Shown here in pieces: positions 8,161 through 15,774 of a stretch of 15,774 bases of DNA. The stretch is taken from positions 393,795 to 409,568 of the forward strand of contig WELB01000046.1 of assembly GCA_009602725.1 (NCBI GenBank), read 5' to 3'. A model generated the notes under the pieces. That model ran no database searches. It saw only the letters and a list, made by a program, of their open reading frames with translations, and was not told the origin of the DNA. This DNA is from Spirogloea muscicola (Eukaryota; Streptophyta; Zygnematophyceae; Spirogloeales; Spirogloeaceae). Numbering within the stretch: the stretch's first letter is position 1; each line of letters begins with the position of its first letter. The position numbers and the translations under genes were made by a program.

Positions 8161-9610
8161 AGCTCTTCCCATTTAACGAAGTGGCTGGGAAAGGTTAGCC
8201 CAAAAAGAATGGACACGGTCCAACGAGCGGAAAGGCGCCTGAGCCACACAGCTATCCACGAGACTACAGCAGAGGGGAGCTTAGTAACCCCGAGTTAGCA
8301 GCAGCAAGTCGGAGTAACTAGCAGCTGGAAAGAGGCACCCTGACGGCCCCTTCGAACACCATCCATACCTTCCATACTTCTTTCTGGGCTGGCCGATCAC
8401 AGCCATCGCCCTCTACTGGAAGAGCCTTTCTCCTTCTTACTAATGTCACCTTAGGTACCTTAGATTAGGTCTCCGTACCATGTAGCCTTGTTTAGTATGC
8501 ACTCGACTCTGCCTGAACAATGTATTGGCTTGAATTGGCCTCCCTTTCAATTCATGCGCCCCGCGCATGAATTGAAAGAAAGAACCCTCCTTGGCCCTTC
8601 CCTCTCTTCTACTCTTACAAGTTGCCCACGTTGTTAGGCTTTCCGTGCTGGCCACCTCACAGGGCCTGCCCTCCTTGTTGACCGCTCTCCTTCGATAGGA
8701 ATGGGGGAGAGTAAGACGCTTCCAGTTTGGTTTCTTAGCGCTTCCTCTGGCTTCCTCTGGCCCCCTTCTCGTTCTTTGTTCATTCTTTTTTGGGCTGACT
8801 TGTCCAGCCCCTATCCTCAATGGGCGAGCCCTTTCTTCCAGTGCAGGGCGATGGCTGTGAGAGGACAGAACGGTTCAGAAGAATGAAGTGAAAGCCTTCC
8901 AACAAGGGGCCGATTGGTCTGAAAGACCAGCCAAAATTTTTGACGGACAAGATTCGAAAGGGTCCGGAAGTCCATGCCACACCTGCGCATGTAGCCTTCA
9001 TGTGCGCTTGATTTGTGCTTTTCCCAAAGGGGGCGATGGTGGTGAGAGGAGATGAGAAGCAGCACTATCAAAGGAGCGAGGGCTGTGAAAAGAAGAAATA
9101 GGAAAGGGCTCGCCCATAGAGAAGAGGGGCTGGCAAAGCCAGCCCAAAAAGAATGGACAAATGGAAAAGCCAGCCCACAAGTAGTTGACCAAGCCTTTTT
9201 AAAAACAGTCGGACAGTGACTTCCACGCAGAGCAAGAGACCAAGAAGGATGGCTGCGCAGTAACCCCTTTGCAGCAGCTTTGCAGCAGCCGCGAGTCGGA
9301 GACTTCCAGCAGCCGGTAAGGAGTAGCCTCTAGCCGATGTGAAAGGCTAGCCCAGAAGGTATGGACAAGGGCCAAGGCATGCCGGCCCCTCAGGACCTTG
9401 TCCATTTCCTTTGGGCGCGATATGTAGCCAATTGCATAGCCGTGTAATTTTAGCTCCTCTCGGCTCTCTGGATTATCTATATATAATAACCATCCTAGGA
9501 TGATTTTTAGTAGCCCTCGCCCCCTATCACTTTCTTTGGGCTGGCTTTCACAGCCATTGCCCTTTTCAGAAGCGCCTCTTTCTTCGGTGGGTGAAAAGAG
9601 CACACAGTGC
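8161..9610. repeat. Cluster of degenerate dispersed repeats, both orientations
   Basis: The recurring core is GGCTGTGA(A/G)AGGCCAGCC followed by CAAAAAGAATGGACAAGG and, further on, words like AGTAACCCCGAGTTAGCAGC. Plus-oriented copies are near 8183-8220, 8847-8869, 9035-9090, 9127-9160 and 9333-9375. Minus-oriented copies are near 8386-8410, 8735-8835 and 9530-9562. The segment 8735-8835 is an inverted near-copy of 13402-13497. Open frames here run through the repeats and resemble no protein I know, so I call none as a gene. The element class is unknown. Confidence 0.75.
8544..8578. repeat. Perfect 16-bp inverted repeat with 3-base loop
   Basis: CTTTCAATTCATGCGC (8544-8559) and its exact reverse complement (8563-8578) flank CCC. 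It lies within the dispersed-repeat cluster but is not part of the common core. No T-run follows that would suggest an RNA polymerase III terminator. Confidence 0.85.
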
Positions 9611-10523
9611 CCAAGTCATTACAATCATCTTTTGAGCAATCTGGCCAGCCTTCGCAGCCAATATTTCAAAAGCACCTCATCTCGATGGAGGAGACGGCAG
9701 TGCGGCAGTCAAGGAGCACTGGCTTCGGAAGTGGACTGCTTTCGTGGGGTTTGATGGATGTTGCCTGCCCAGCACAGGCCTTCACATGCTGGGCTGACGT
9801 AGCTCAACGAATATCGCTTACAGATCGCCAGCATTCAAATGCATTAGGGATCTGTGCGACACTGCTTCACTGTGGCACTTCAAGGTTCGCATGTACCGGG
9901 CACCTATTGAAATCAATTGTCAAAACTACATCAGATGCATGCATCTCCACATCATGCGACAGTCCATGCATGGCCAGCTTCAAGTGGACAAGACAAGAGG
10001 AGGAGGGATGACAAAAGTGTGAAGGATCTTATTGGCAAGCAGGTAACAGGTATGAGACACTGCCTGTAGCACGGGGATCACTAGGAAAGCCCCCTCGGCA
10101 GTATCAAGCCGTGCTAAGAAAGACTGCTAGATTTCTACAAATTTATGTGCTAGTGCTACACAATGTGGAGGCGGACCACCCTGCCAAAGCCAGCTCTGCC
10201 GCCAGTGAATTGGCGCCGCTAACAACCAAGCAATAATGTTGGGGCCATTCAAGACTACCTGTAAATTACAGTGTGGTGTAGATGCATAACGTGTCAGATC
10301 AAGGTCATCCAAGTGGGGTAGGTTGAGGATGATTGACAATTGAAGGAAGCGCCGTGGCGAAGGTAAGCGCTGCAGAGTGCCAGCAGTGACAGAGCCTCAA
10401 CCACCCGCTGTTAACGATTGCCGCGGCGGTAGGGACCTGCCTTAGGCGGTTGCTTGCTGTGGTGGGAAGACCTGCCGAAATGGTGGAACCTGCTGCAGTG
10501 GTGCTGGCAATTGCTCTGTGTGC
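9611..10523. other. Intergenic region; right part is the probable 3' UTR of the USP gene
   Basis: No recognisable gene on either strand. A 134-codon open frame at 9607-10011 matches nothing I know and has no coding signature. Reading on the minus strand, the roughly 260 bases after the USP stop at 10524 end near a TGTAA word at 10266-10270, a plausible algal polyadenylation signal, so 10266-10523 is probably untranslated leader-out sequence of that gene. Confidence 0.45.
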
Positions 10524-12558
10524 TCATTTGTAGAACTCGGCAATCTTGGCCATGGTGTAGGCGCGATCCATATTGGTGTGACTGTGACGGTCACGATGGC
10601 TGCTGCCGCCATGGGCTGCGCCTGCGACTGCGCTGGTGCGGTCGAGAGTGAGGCTGCGGCGGTCGCGGTCGTTGCTGATGCTCGTGCGCATGGTGAACCA
10701 GAGCTCCGCTCGTGGCCCTTCTGCAGCATCTTCACTCTCCTCCTCGGATGAGCCCCCGGAGCCCTCAAGGCCTGCCGGCCCCACCTTTGCAGCCGCCATG
10801 GCAGCGGTGCTGCTGAGCAGGCTGCTGGCTGCCACCAGGACCTGGTCGGTGGCTGGGTGACCCGTTGCAGTCGCTTCACCCCCCGGTGGACAGTGCCGCC
10901 AGTTCCGGGTGGTGGAGGAGCAGGAAGAGGATAGCGAGTTGCGGCCTGAGGCGTAAGGCGTTGAAAGCTCAGAGCCAGCCGGCGAGAGACAGGCAGTCCG
11001 CGACAGACCTACACCCCAAGCAATTGGATACAGAAGCAGATTAGCTCTTTAAAACTTCCTCTTTCTAAGCTATTAGCAGCAATGGTTGCGCATCTTGCTG
11101 CAGTGGCTGTCTGCTGTTACACAGAGACTGGCAATTGAAAGGTAAGACGAGCGAGGAGAGAGGCAGAGGACAATGGCAGAAGAAGAGATGCCAAGACACA
11201 GTACGGCAAACAGAAGCGCAGAAGAGAGGTGGGGAAAGCGAATATGAGCGATCTGGGGCACTGAAGCTGGTGGGTGGGAGAGGAAAGGGAGGGAGGGAGG
11301 TGGGAGGAGGAGGTGACAGAGGGAGAGAGGGAGGAGAGGGGACGGGGGCAAGAGCATGAGGGGCTTTGAGAAGGGTGGGGAATGGAACATTGAGGTCCAT
11401 GGCTGCGGGGCTCACCATCAATGTCAGGACTTATCGGCCAGGGCAGGCCCTGCTCCTGATACAGCGGGCAGCCGCGCTCGACGACGTAGAGCGAGCACGT
11501 CTGCGGCCGGTGCTTGATCAGGAACCGAGCCGTCGTGCCCAGCGCCCTGCAGTTGACATGGATCGAGCATGTTAGCTCAGGCTCGCAGCCCAATGAGAGG
11601 TAGACTGCAATCAGAGCAAGCGGCAATGGAGCTAGCACCATTTGGTGATGTCCTGCAATGATGGCCAAGCGAGCTCACCTCCCGGTGCGGGTGGCGCTGC
11701 GGCCGAGGACCAGGGCGTGCGCGCCCTGCCGGATCAGCTCCTCCAGGACGCCGGGGCCCTCCTCGGGCGCCATCACTGCCCGCGTCTCCACGTACACCTG
11801 GCAGCGGGCGGCATGGGCCGTCGACGTCAGGACCTGGGCCAGCGGGGCGTCCCCGCCGCGGATCTTGGCAACTTGGCGACAAGATGGCCGCCATGCAGGA
11901 GCCGCCTGGCTGACTTGCCTAGCGGTTACGGCCTGACCAACGCAAGGAACGACCTGCCAAGACCCTCCCCCCTACCGCTGCTTCTTTCAGGTTGCTCACC
12001 TGGAACTGCTCGGCGAAGGCCTTGAGCTTGTCCATGAACGGCGCGACGGTGGCCACGAGGTGGTTGCTGAACGCGCGCTGCCGGCGCGCGGCATCGTCCT
12101 CCTCGTCGCCCTCCGCATCCCAGTCTGCAAGCGCCGTGGCAGCCAGCATCAATGGCGTGCTCGCTACTTGGGCTCGCGACGGGCGCTGCCGGTAGCGGGA
12201 GCAGCAAGCGCCAGCCAGGGCACACCAATGTAAAGGGGCAAAGCTCCACCATTACCACCACCATCACCACCACCACCACCACCACCACCACCACCACCAC
12301 CACCAGTGCACACCAAAGCTCACCAGAGGAGGCGGTCACGCAGCCGAGGACGTGGGCGAAGCGGGCGAGGCCGCCATGGCCGGGGGCGCGGCGCTTGGGG
12401 CGGGCGTTCGCGGTGCGGAGGTCGAGGTCCGTGACGGCGTGGACGAGGACCAGGGCCTCCCGGTGGTCGCGCACGTTGGTGAGCGCCCACAGGATCGCGT
12501 CCTTGGACGTGTACAGGTCCTCGTTCACGACCACCACGATGCGGTCGTCCACGCCCAT
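10524..12558 (-). CDS. Universal stress protein (USP) of the receptor-kinase-associated type, no kinase domain seen, 5 exons
   Basis: Exons on the minus strand: 12558-12324, 12124-12000, 11863-11679, 11546-11416 (firm, GT..AG, phase-consistent) and a last exon ending at the TGA at 10524, with best phase-compatible acceptor at 10945 (alternative 10828). The product is about 365 residues. It starts at the first in-frame ATG, just before the first beta strand (RIVVVVNED, 6-14), then ALVLVHAV (33-40). An acidic linker (DAEGDEEDD, 81-89) and MDKLKAFAEQF (109-119) follow. The nucleotide-loop region LVLGRSATRTGRALGTTARF spans 171-190, ending in CSLYVVERG (199-207). The strand pattern resembles the USP domain of plant U-box/receptor-like cytoplasmic kinases, where the Gly-rich ATP loop is degenerate; ATP binding is therefore uncertain. 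The C-terminus is Ser/acidic, then Arg-rich (FTMRTSISNDRDRRSLT), and ends NMDRAYTMAKIAEFYK, suggesting phosphorylation sites. No kinase motifs are visible downstream. Role in stress signalling is inferred from the family. Confidence 0.78.
11060..11360. repeat. Purine-rich (plus strand) tract with G-quadruplex motif in USP intron 4
   Basis: Most of this stretch is A/G on the plus strand and hence C/T in the USP transcript, forming a very long polypyrimidine tract. At 11287-11304 the plus strand reads GGGAGGGAGGGAGGTGGG, four G3 runs with loops of 1, 1 and 3 bases, which fits a canonical G-quadruplex. Open frames through it are low-complexity Pro/Ser/Leu on the minus strand and are not called. 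Confidence 0.7.
12247..12305. repeat. CAC/GTG triplet microsatellite in USP intron 1
   Basis: About 55 bases of CAC triplets with ATT and ATC interruptions lie about 18 bases downstream (in transcript direction) of the exon 1 donor at 12323. In the USP frame an unspliced transcript would encode a long valine run. The exon 1 boundary shown here removes it. Confidence 0.9.
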
Positions 12559-13400
12559 CTGGCTACCGCTCGGCGGCTCGGGCGGCCCGTCTCGGCGCAC
12601 CTTCTGATGGCGGCTTCGACGGCGGCGCCGCGGCGCTGGAACACGCTCGGGGGCGACGGCGGAGCTGTGGCGGGGCAAGCGATGGCGGCTGGGGGCTTAC
12701 TTAGCTCTCGTCGGGGAAAATCAAGCGGCTGCTGATATTTAAAAATCGGCTGTAAACTGCCAGCCAGAAAGCGGGGGGGGCGGGGGGGGGGAAACCCCCC
12801 TCCCCGGCTCCCCTTCCTGCCACTATGCGCGCCCCTCGCTTTCCGCCCGGCGGCCCGGGGGGGCCCCGGCCCCCCTCCCCGCCCCGCGCTCACGTCTTTA
12901 TGCGGGCCCCTCGCCCCGCGGGCTCCCCCCCTCCTCCCCGGCGGCCGCAGTGATCCGCCCCTGCCGTGATACGTCAGGTTCTCCCAGCAGAGTTTTGTCG
13001 CGACCCGCGCCGCGCGCGGACGGCCCGTTGCCGCGTCACGACGGGCCGCGGGGGGGGGCTCCGCCGCAGATTCCGGGTGGCATGGTTCACGTGCCTCCAA
13101 CCGCCCACATCGGACGGGCGTCCGCAGTTCCGTCGACTACGGCGAGTCTGAAAACCGTCCGATGGGCCGGGGCCCAGATATCTCCCGGCCGCGGGCCCCC
13201 CGTGCGGGGCGCGTGCGGGCCGTACGTGACGTACCAGTGGCGCGGCACGGCGTGGGCGGCAGCCCGGCGGTACGGCGCACGACCTGCGCGAGCGGCCCTC
13301 GCGCCCCACCCGCTCCACCGTTACGGAGTAAAGGCCCCGCCGCTCCCATTGGTCCCATCTACCGCGACGGGGGCCCCGCCCCCGGTTGGGCCCATCTAAG
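12559..13400. promoter_or_regulatory. GC-rich island upstream of the USP start, candidate promoter
   Basis: This region is extremely GC- and CpG-rich, with G runs at about 12770-12791 (8 and 10 consecutive G) facing a C run at 12796-12800, and another G run near 13050. Long open frames occur on all strands, as expected for stop-poor GC-rich DNA, and none resembles a protein. CCAAT-type words occur near 13348-13352 (as ATTGG). A copy of the word AGCGGCTGCTGATAT and a decayed dispersed-repeat core lie at 12724-12766. A promoter role is inferred from position and composition; no TATA box or start site can be assigned. Confidence 0.4.
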
Positions 13401-13401
13401 A

Positions 13402-14680
13402 GGAAGAAAGTGCTCGCCCATTGAGAATAGGGGCTGGAACAACCAGCCCGAAAAAGAATGAACAGAGTACGAGAAGGGGGCCAGGGGAAGCGCTAAGTAA
13501 CAGAAACAAAGCTGCTACGAGACACTCAGTAACCCCTGCTAAGCACGCCCCATCTAAACACGCCACCGGGTGGGCCCTGCCTCCGATCCGTGATCGAACA
13601 GGAGTTCCACCTGGGCTTGTGGCGTGCGATGGCTGTGAAGGGCCAGCCAAGAGAGAATGCGAGTCGAAGTCCGCGAACGGGGCCGCGGATTAGCCGAAAC
13701 GGCCCTCCGCAGCGCGCCCCCTCGTGTGATCGCTTTGATCGCAGATCGGAAAAGCGATAATGTGTGGGCCTTTGCAGGTGGGCCATACATGTGCAGCAAT
13801 CAGGCCTGCCCACGTTTCATGATGCTTGTACGGTGGCACTGCAAGGCCACGCCGTCTGCAGAGCAAGTGGCTCGTGCCAAGAGGGCGGAGGGCCCCGCAA
13901 GCCTGGGCGGGGAGCTCCGAGAACCGGGGCCCAGAACCCAGAAAGAATAAGTGAGCTCTTCCAATGAAAGATTGTAGGATTTAGAGCTCTTCCAATGGGC
14001 GAGCACATTCTTCCAATGGGGCGAGGGCTGTGAAAAGCCAGCCCGAAAAACAGGACTGACAAGGTCCAAGGGGCCGAAAAGCGCTGAAACACATAACCAG
14101 ACAGGTACCATGCAGGATGATCACTTAGTAACTTATACTTAGCAGCCGCAAGTCAGAGAAAAACAGCTCTTTCAATGTTCAGCAATGGCTGTGAGAGGCC
14201 AGCCCAAAGCAATGTACAAGGTCTGAGAGGGCCGGAAGAAGAGATATTAGCTTACAAGACGTCAGTAAGAGGCGCTCAATAACCTCGAATTACCAAGTGC
14301 AAATCAGAATGACTAGAGGGCGGAAAGCGTCGACCTGCCGGAAGCCGGAGGTAGCAGCCAAGGCGCGACCTGCACGCAAGTGGACGGCAAATGCTAAGGA
14401 CCGCTGCAGGGATATTGCAAGGCGCATCCTGTACAATCTGATAGACTAGCCGCTAGAAAGCAGTCCCCTTGACTAAAGCCAGAGGCTGCAGCTAGAGCAC
14501 AGCCTGCACGCAAGTGCGTGGCCAGGGCGTAGGCCAGGGCCATGGACCGCTGGAGGGCTCCAAAAAGCATCGACACGAAGGTTGTCAACAGAAGAAAGAC
14601 GCTTCCAGGAGAGGGCGGTGGCTGGGCGAGGCCAGCCCGGAGAAAAGAATGAAGAATGTTCGAAGGGGCCAGGGAACCAG
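13402..14680. repeat. Second cluster of the dispersed repeat family
   Basis: Plus-oriented copies of the GGCTG..CCAGCC core with the following GAAAAAGAATG word lie near 13429-13462, 13631-13648, 14026-14060, 14187-14225 and 14619-14670. Words following the core, such as AGTAACCCC and AGCAGCCGCAAGTC, recur at about 13527, 14128-14155 and 14277. A preceding word, CTCTTCCAATG, occurs at about 13957, 13988 and 14010. The internal order (CCAAT word, core, AGTAAC word) is partly conserved, so this looks like a decayed array of one element. No gene is seen. A 97-codon open frame at 13657-13950 is not recognised. Confidence 0.72.
14340..14562 (+). repeat. Imperfect tandem duplication, period about 135 bases
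   Basis: The segment about 14340-14425 (AGCCGGAGGTAGCAGC, CCTGCACGCAAGTG, GGACCGCTGCAGGG) recurs as about 14477-14562 (AGCCAGAGGCTGCAGC, CCTGCACGCAAGTG, GGACCGCTGGAGGG) in the same order and spacing. Identity is moderate, so the duplication is old or the copies belong to a larger repeat. Confidence 0.6.
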
Positions 14681-15361
14681 AATAGAATAGACTAGAGGCT
14701 GGTTAAAATCTGAACAGGCCGGTGGGGACTCGAGGACAGACAAGTGGCTCGCCCGAGGACGGTACTTACAGTTCACGAAGGTGGGGCGGCAGTGGTGGAT
14801 ATGCGGATAAGACTGCCTCCAGTTCGAAGAGCCGTTGGTACCAAATTTACACCAAAGCGAGGGGCTGCCACCAGCGGCCTCCGGCTTCCGCAAGATCCCT
14901 CCTTCCAAAAATAAGCGCCAAAGCGTGGGGGCGGGGACCGGAAGAACTTCGTACAACCATCACGCGCCGCCCCAGTCAGAAAGGGGCGCAAGCGGCGCCG
15001 TCAAGCATTAGACATACATTAGCGCGAAGCTGTCGCCAATGAGTGCCGCGACCGCGGGGTTGGCTGCGCCGACCGGCTCCGAGGCCCTCTCCCACTGGGG
15101 CTCTCCCGTTGGGCGCTCCCATTGGGCGCTGGCTCCTGCGGCTTGGCTTGTCTCGCGTGGCGCCTTCTGCAGGGAAACAGCTTCCCAGTGGAAGGCAAAG
15201 GCTATGAGTGGTCAGCTTAGAAAAGGACTGTACGGCGGACGTCTCTTCTGCGGGACGTCTCGGGACGTCCCCGCCGCGCCGCGGCGCCAATCGCAGCGGC
15301 GCCCTCCCGACCACGCCGCTCCGCCCTTCTACTCCGCCCGCCTCCCCCCCTACTCATGCTT
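14681..15361. other. Unassigned region; right half GC-rich with three GGACGTC words
   Basis: No protein family is recognised. A donor-like GTAAGTACC on the minus strand at about 14768 could end an exon, but the open frames before it match nothing I know. At 15237-15269 the word GGACGTC occurs three times (15237, 15253, 15263), the last within the palindrome GGGACGTCCC, and GCGCCAATC lies at about 15285. This could be the promoter of a gene beyond the window, but no start site is visible. Confidence 0.35.
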
Positions 15362-15469
15362 TTACTGAGCGGGTCAGCTTAGCAGCAGGTGACGTACATT
15401 TGTCAATGTGCTTGCCTTTGTTACTTGGCCACACATGGCCTCCCCTTCTCTCAATACACACGCATTCCT
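15362..15469 (+). repeat. Solo fold-back arm, close copy of the 7773-7941 arm
   Basis: It begins TTACTGAGCGGGTCAGCTTA, continues through AGGTGACGTACATTTGTCAA and TTGGCCACACATGGCCTCCC, and ends CACACGCATTCC. It is a near copy of the right arm at about 7830-7941 but starts abruptly at the TTACTGAG word, lacking the outer 60 bases. Confidence 0.85.
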
Positions 15470-15548
15470 ACTCATGCTTTGCACATGCTATGCACCATTA
15501 AGCTGGCGAGCTCTAGTTGGTGGCAGAAGGGCTTGGAATTTGTCATCT

Positions 15549-15693
15549 GGTATTCAGGCATCGGTTGGGGACCTCTAGGTGTTGACCCGCGGTTACTGAG
15601 CGGGTCAACTTACCAGTGGGTGATGTACGTCATCAGATGTGCTGGCCTTTGTACTTGGCCGTTTTGGTATTCGGTTGTCTCAAATACACGAAA
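15549..15693 (+). repeat. Diverged fold-back arm
   Basis: This contains, in the same order as the 7773-7941 arm, GGTATTCAGGCATC, GACCTCTAGGTGTTGAC, GGTTACTGAGCGGGTCAACT, GTGCTGGCCTTTGTACTTGG and AAATACACG. It is more diverged than the neighbouring copy at 15362-15469 but retains the outer part that copy lacks, so the two are separate insertions or a direct-repeat pair. Confidence 0.75.
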
Positions 15694-15738
15694 GTTTTCC
15701 CTACTCACCCCCTTCCCTCCCTCTCACGCTCTCGCCTC

Positions 15739-15743
<5 letters not shown>

Positions 15744-15774
<31 letters not shown>
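15744..15774. repeat. CT dinucleotide microsatellite, running off the window end
   Basis: An uninterrupted CT run of at least 31 bases reaches the last base. It follows a C/T-rich stretch from about 15695. Confidence 0.95.

Noticed and set aside
8161-9610. tRNA-derived SINE
   Set aside because: I could not find A-box and B-box promoter words at the right spacing in the better-preserved copies.
9607-10011. 134-codon plus-strand open frame
   Set aside because: No family resemblance, no GC-rich codon bias like the confirmed exons, and it begins within repeat sequence.
11926-12330. Single-exon USP reading with a long poly-valine run
   Set aside because: A GTGAG donor at 12323 and a CAG acceptor before 12124 remove the run and restore the expected USP continuation in phase.
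12559-12678. 40-residue basic N-terminal extension of the USP protein
   Set aside because: The upstream start is TTG, not ATG. The ATG at 12558 immediately precedes the first beta strand, as in other short USPs.
12950-13399. 149-codon plus-strand and several minus-strand open frames
   Set aside because: They are the result of stop-poor GC-rich DNA. All frames are open and none looks like a protein.
13657-13950. 97-codon frame containing CSNQACPRF and WHC
   Set aside because: The Cys/His spacing hinted at a zinc knuckle, but there is no second complete pair, and the ends run into the dispersed repeat.
8161-14680. CRISPR array
   Set aside because: The repeats are degenerate, occur in both orientations, and are unevenly spaced; the host is eukaryotic.
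14585-14956. Minus-strand open frame ending at a donor-like GTAAGTACC
   Set aside because: Its C-terminal third is the dispersed repeat read in frame, and the rest matches nothing known.
1-15774. tRNA, rRNA or structured riboswitch genes
   Set aside because: No cloverleaf, rRNA core words or known riboswitch motif was recognised on either strand by eye.

Overview
This window looks like nuclear DNA of a green alga (Chlorophyta, possibly a trebouxiophyte or chlorophycean). The evidence is three intron-rich genes with GC-rich exons and lower-GC introns bounded by GT..AG, plant/algal protein families, TTTAGGG-type telomere-like motifs inside introns, and no bacterial-style operons or ribosome binding sites. 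The species cannot be fixed from the sequence alone. All gene models were joined by hand, checking reading phase at every junction and comparing with remembered family motifs; no database search was run.

Layout. (1) Positions 1-4517, plus strand: the 3' part of an HCNGP/SAP30BP family gene. Its first exon is cut by the window edge. Eight exons join in phase to 431 codons plus a stop, ending in an alternating Arg/Asp/Glu tail. (2) Positions 4983-7316, minus strand, convergent with gene 1 across 465 bases: a complete five-exon gene for a 146-residue longin-like protein. It best fits the small subunit of the TPLATE/TSET endocytic adaptor complex (LOLITA in Arabidopsis, TSPOON in Dictyostelium). 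(3) Positions 7412-10265: no convincing gene. This stretch holds a 530-base fold-back (inverted repeat) element about 95 bases upstream of the LOLITA start codon, then many degenerate copies of a short dispersed repeat and two perfect small hairpins. (4) Positions 10524-12558, minus strand: a universal-stress-protein (USP) gene of the type fused to plant receptor-like kinases, but with no kinase domain visible here and with a Ser/Arg/acidic tail. The first four exons are firm; the last exon boundary is not. (5) Positions 12768-13400: a very GC-rich island at the 5' side of the USP gene, probably its promoter/CpG-rich region. (6) Positions 13402-15774: more copies of the dispersed repeat, a tandem duplication, a GC-rich patch with three GGACGTC words, two further copies of the fold-back arm, and a CT microsatellite at the window end.

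The three genes serve different processes: RNA splicing or transcriptional co-regulation, plasma-membrane endocytosis, and nucleotide-linked stress signalling. I see no sign that they form a functional cluster. The most distinctive non-genic content is the repeat landscape: fold-back arms, a hairpin-cored dispersed family in both orientations, and telomere-like motifs in introns of the two convergent genes. I found no transposase, reverse transcriptase, CRISPR array, rRNA or tRNA, and no clear novel multi-gene system.
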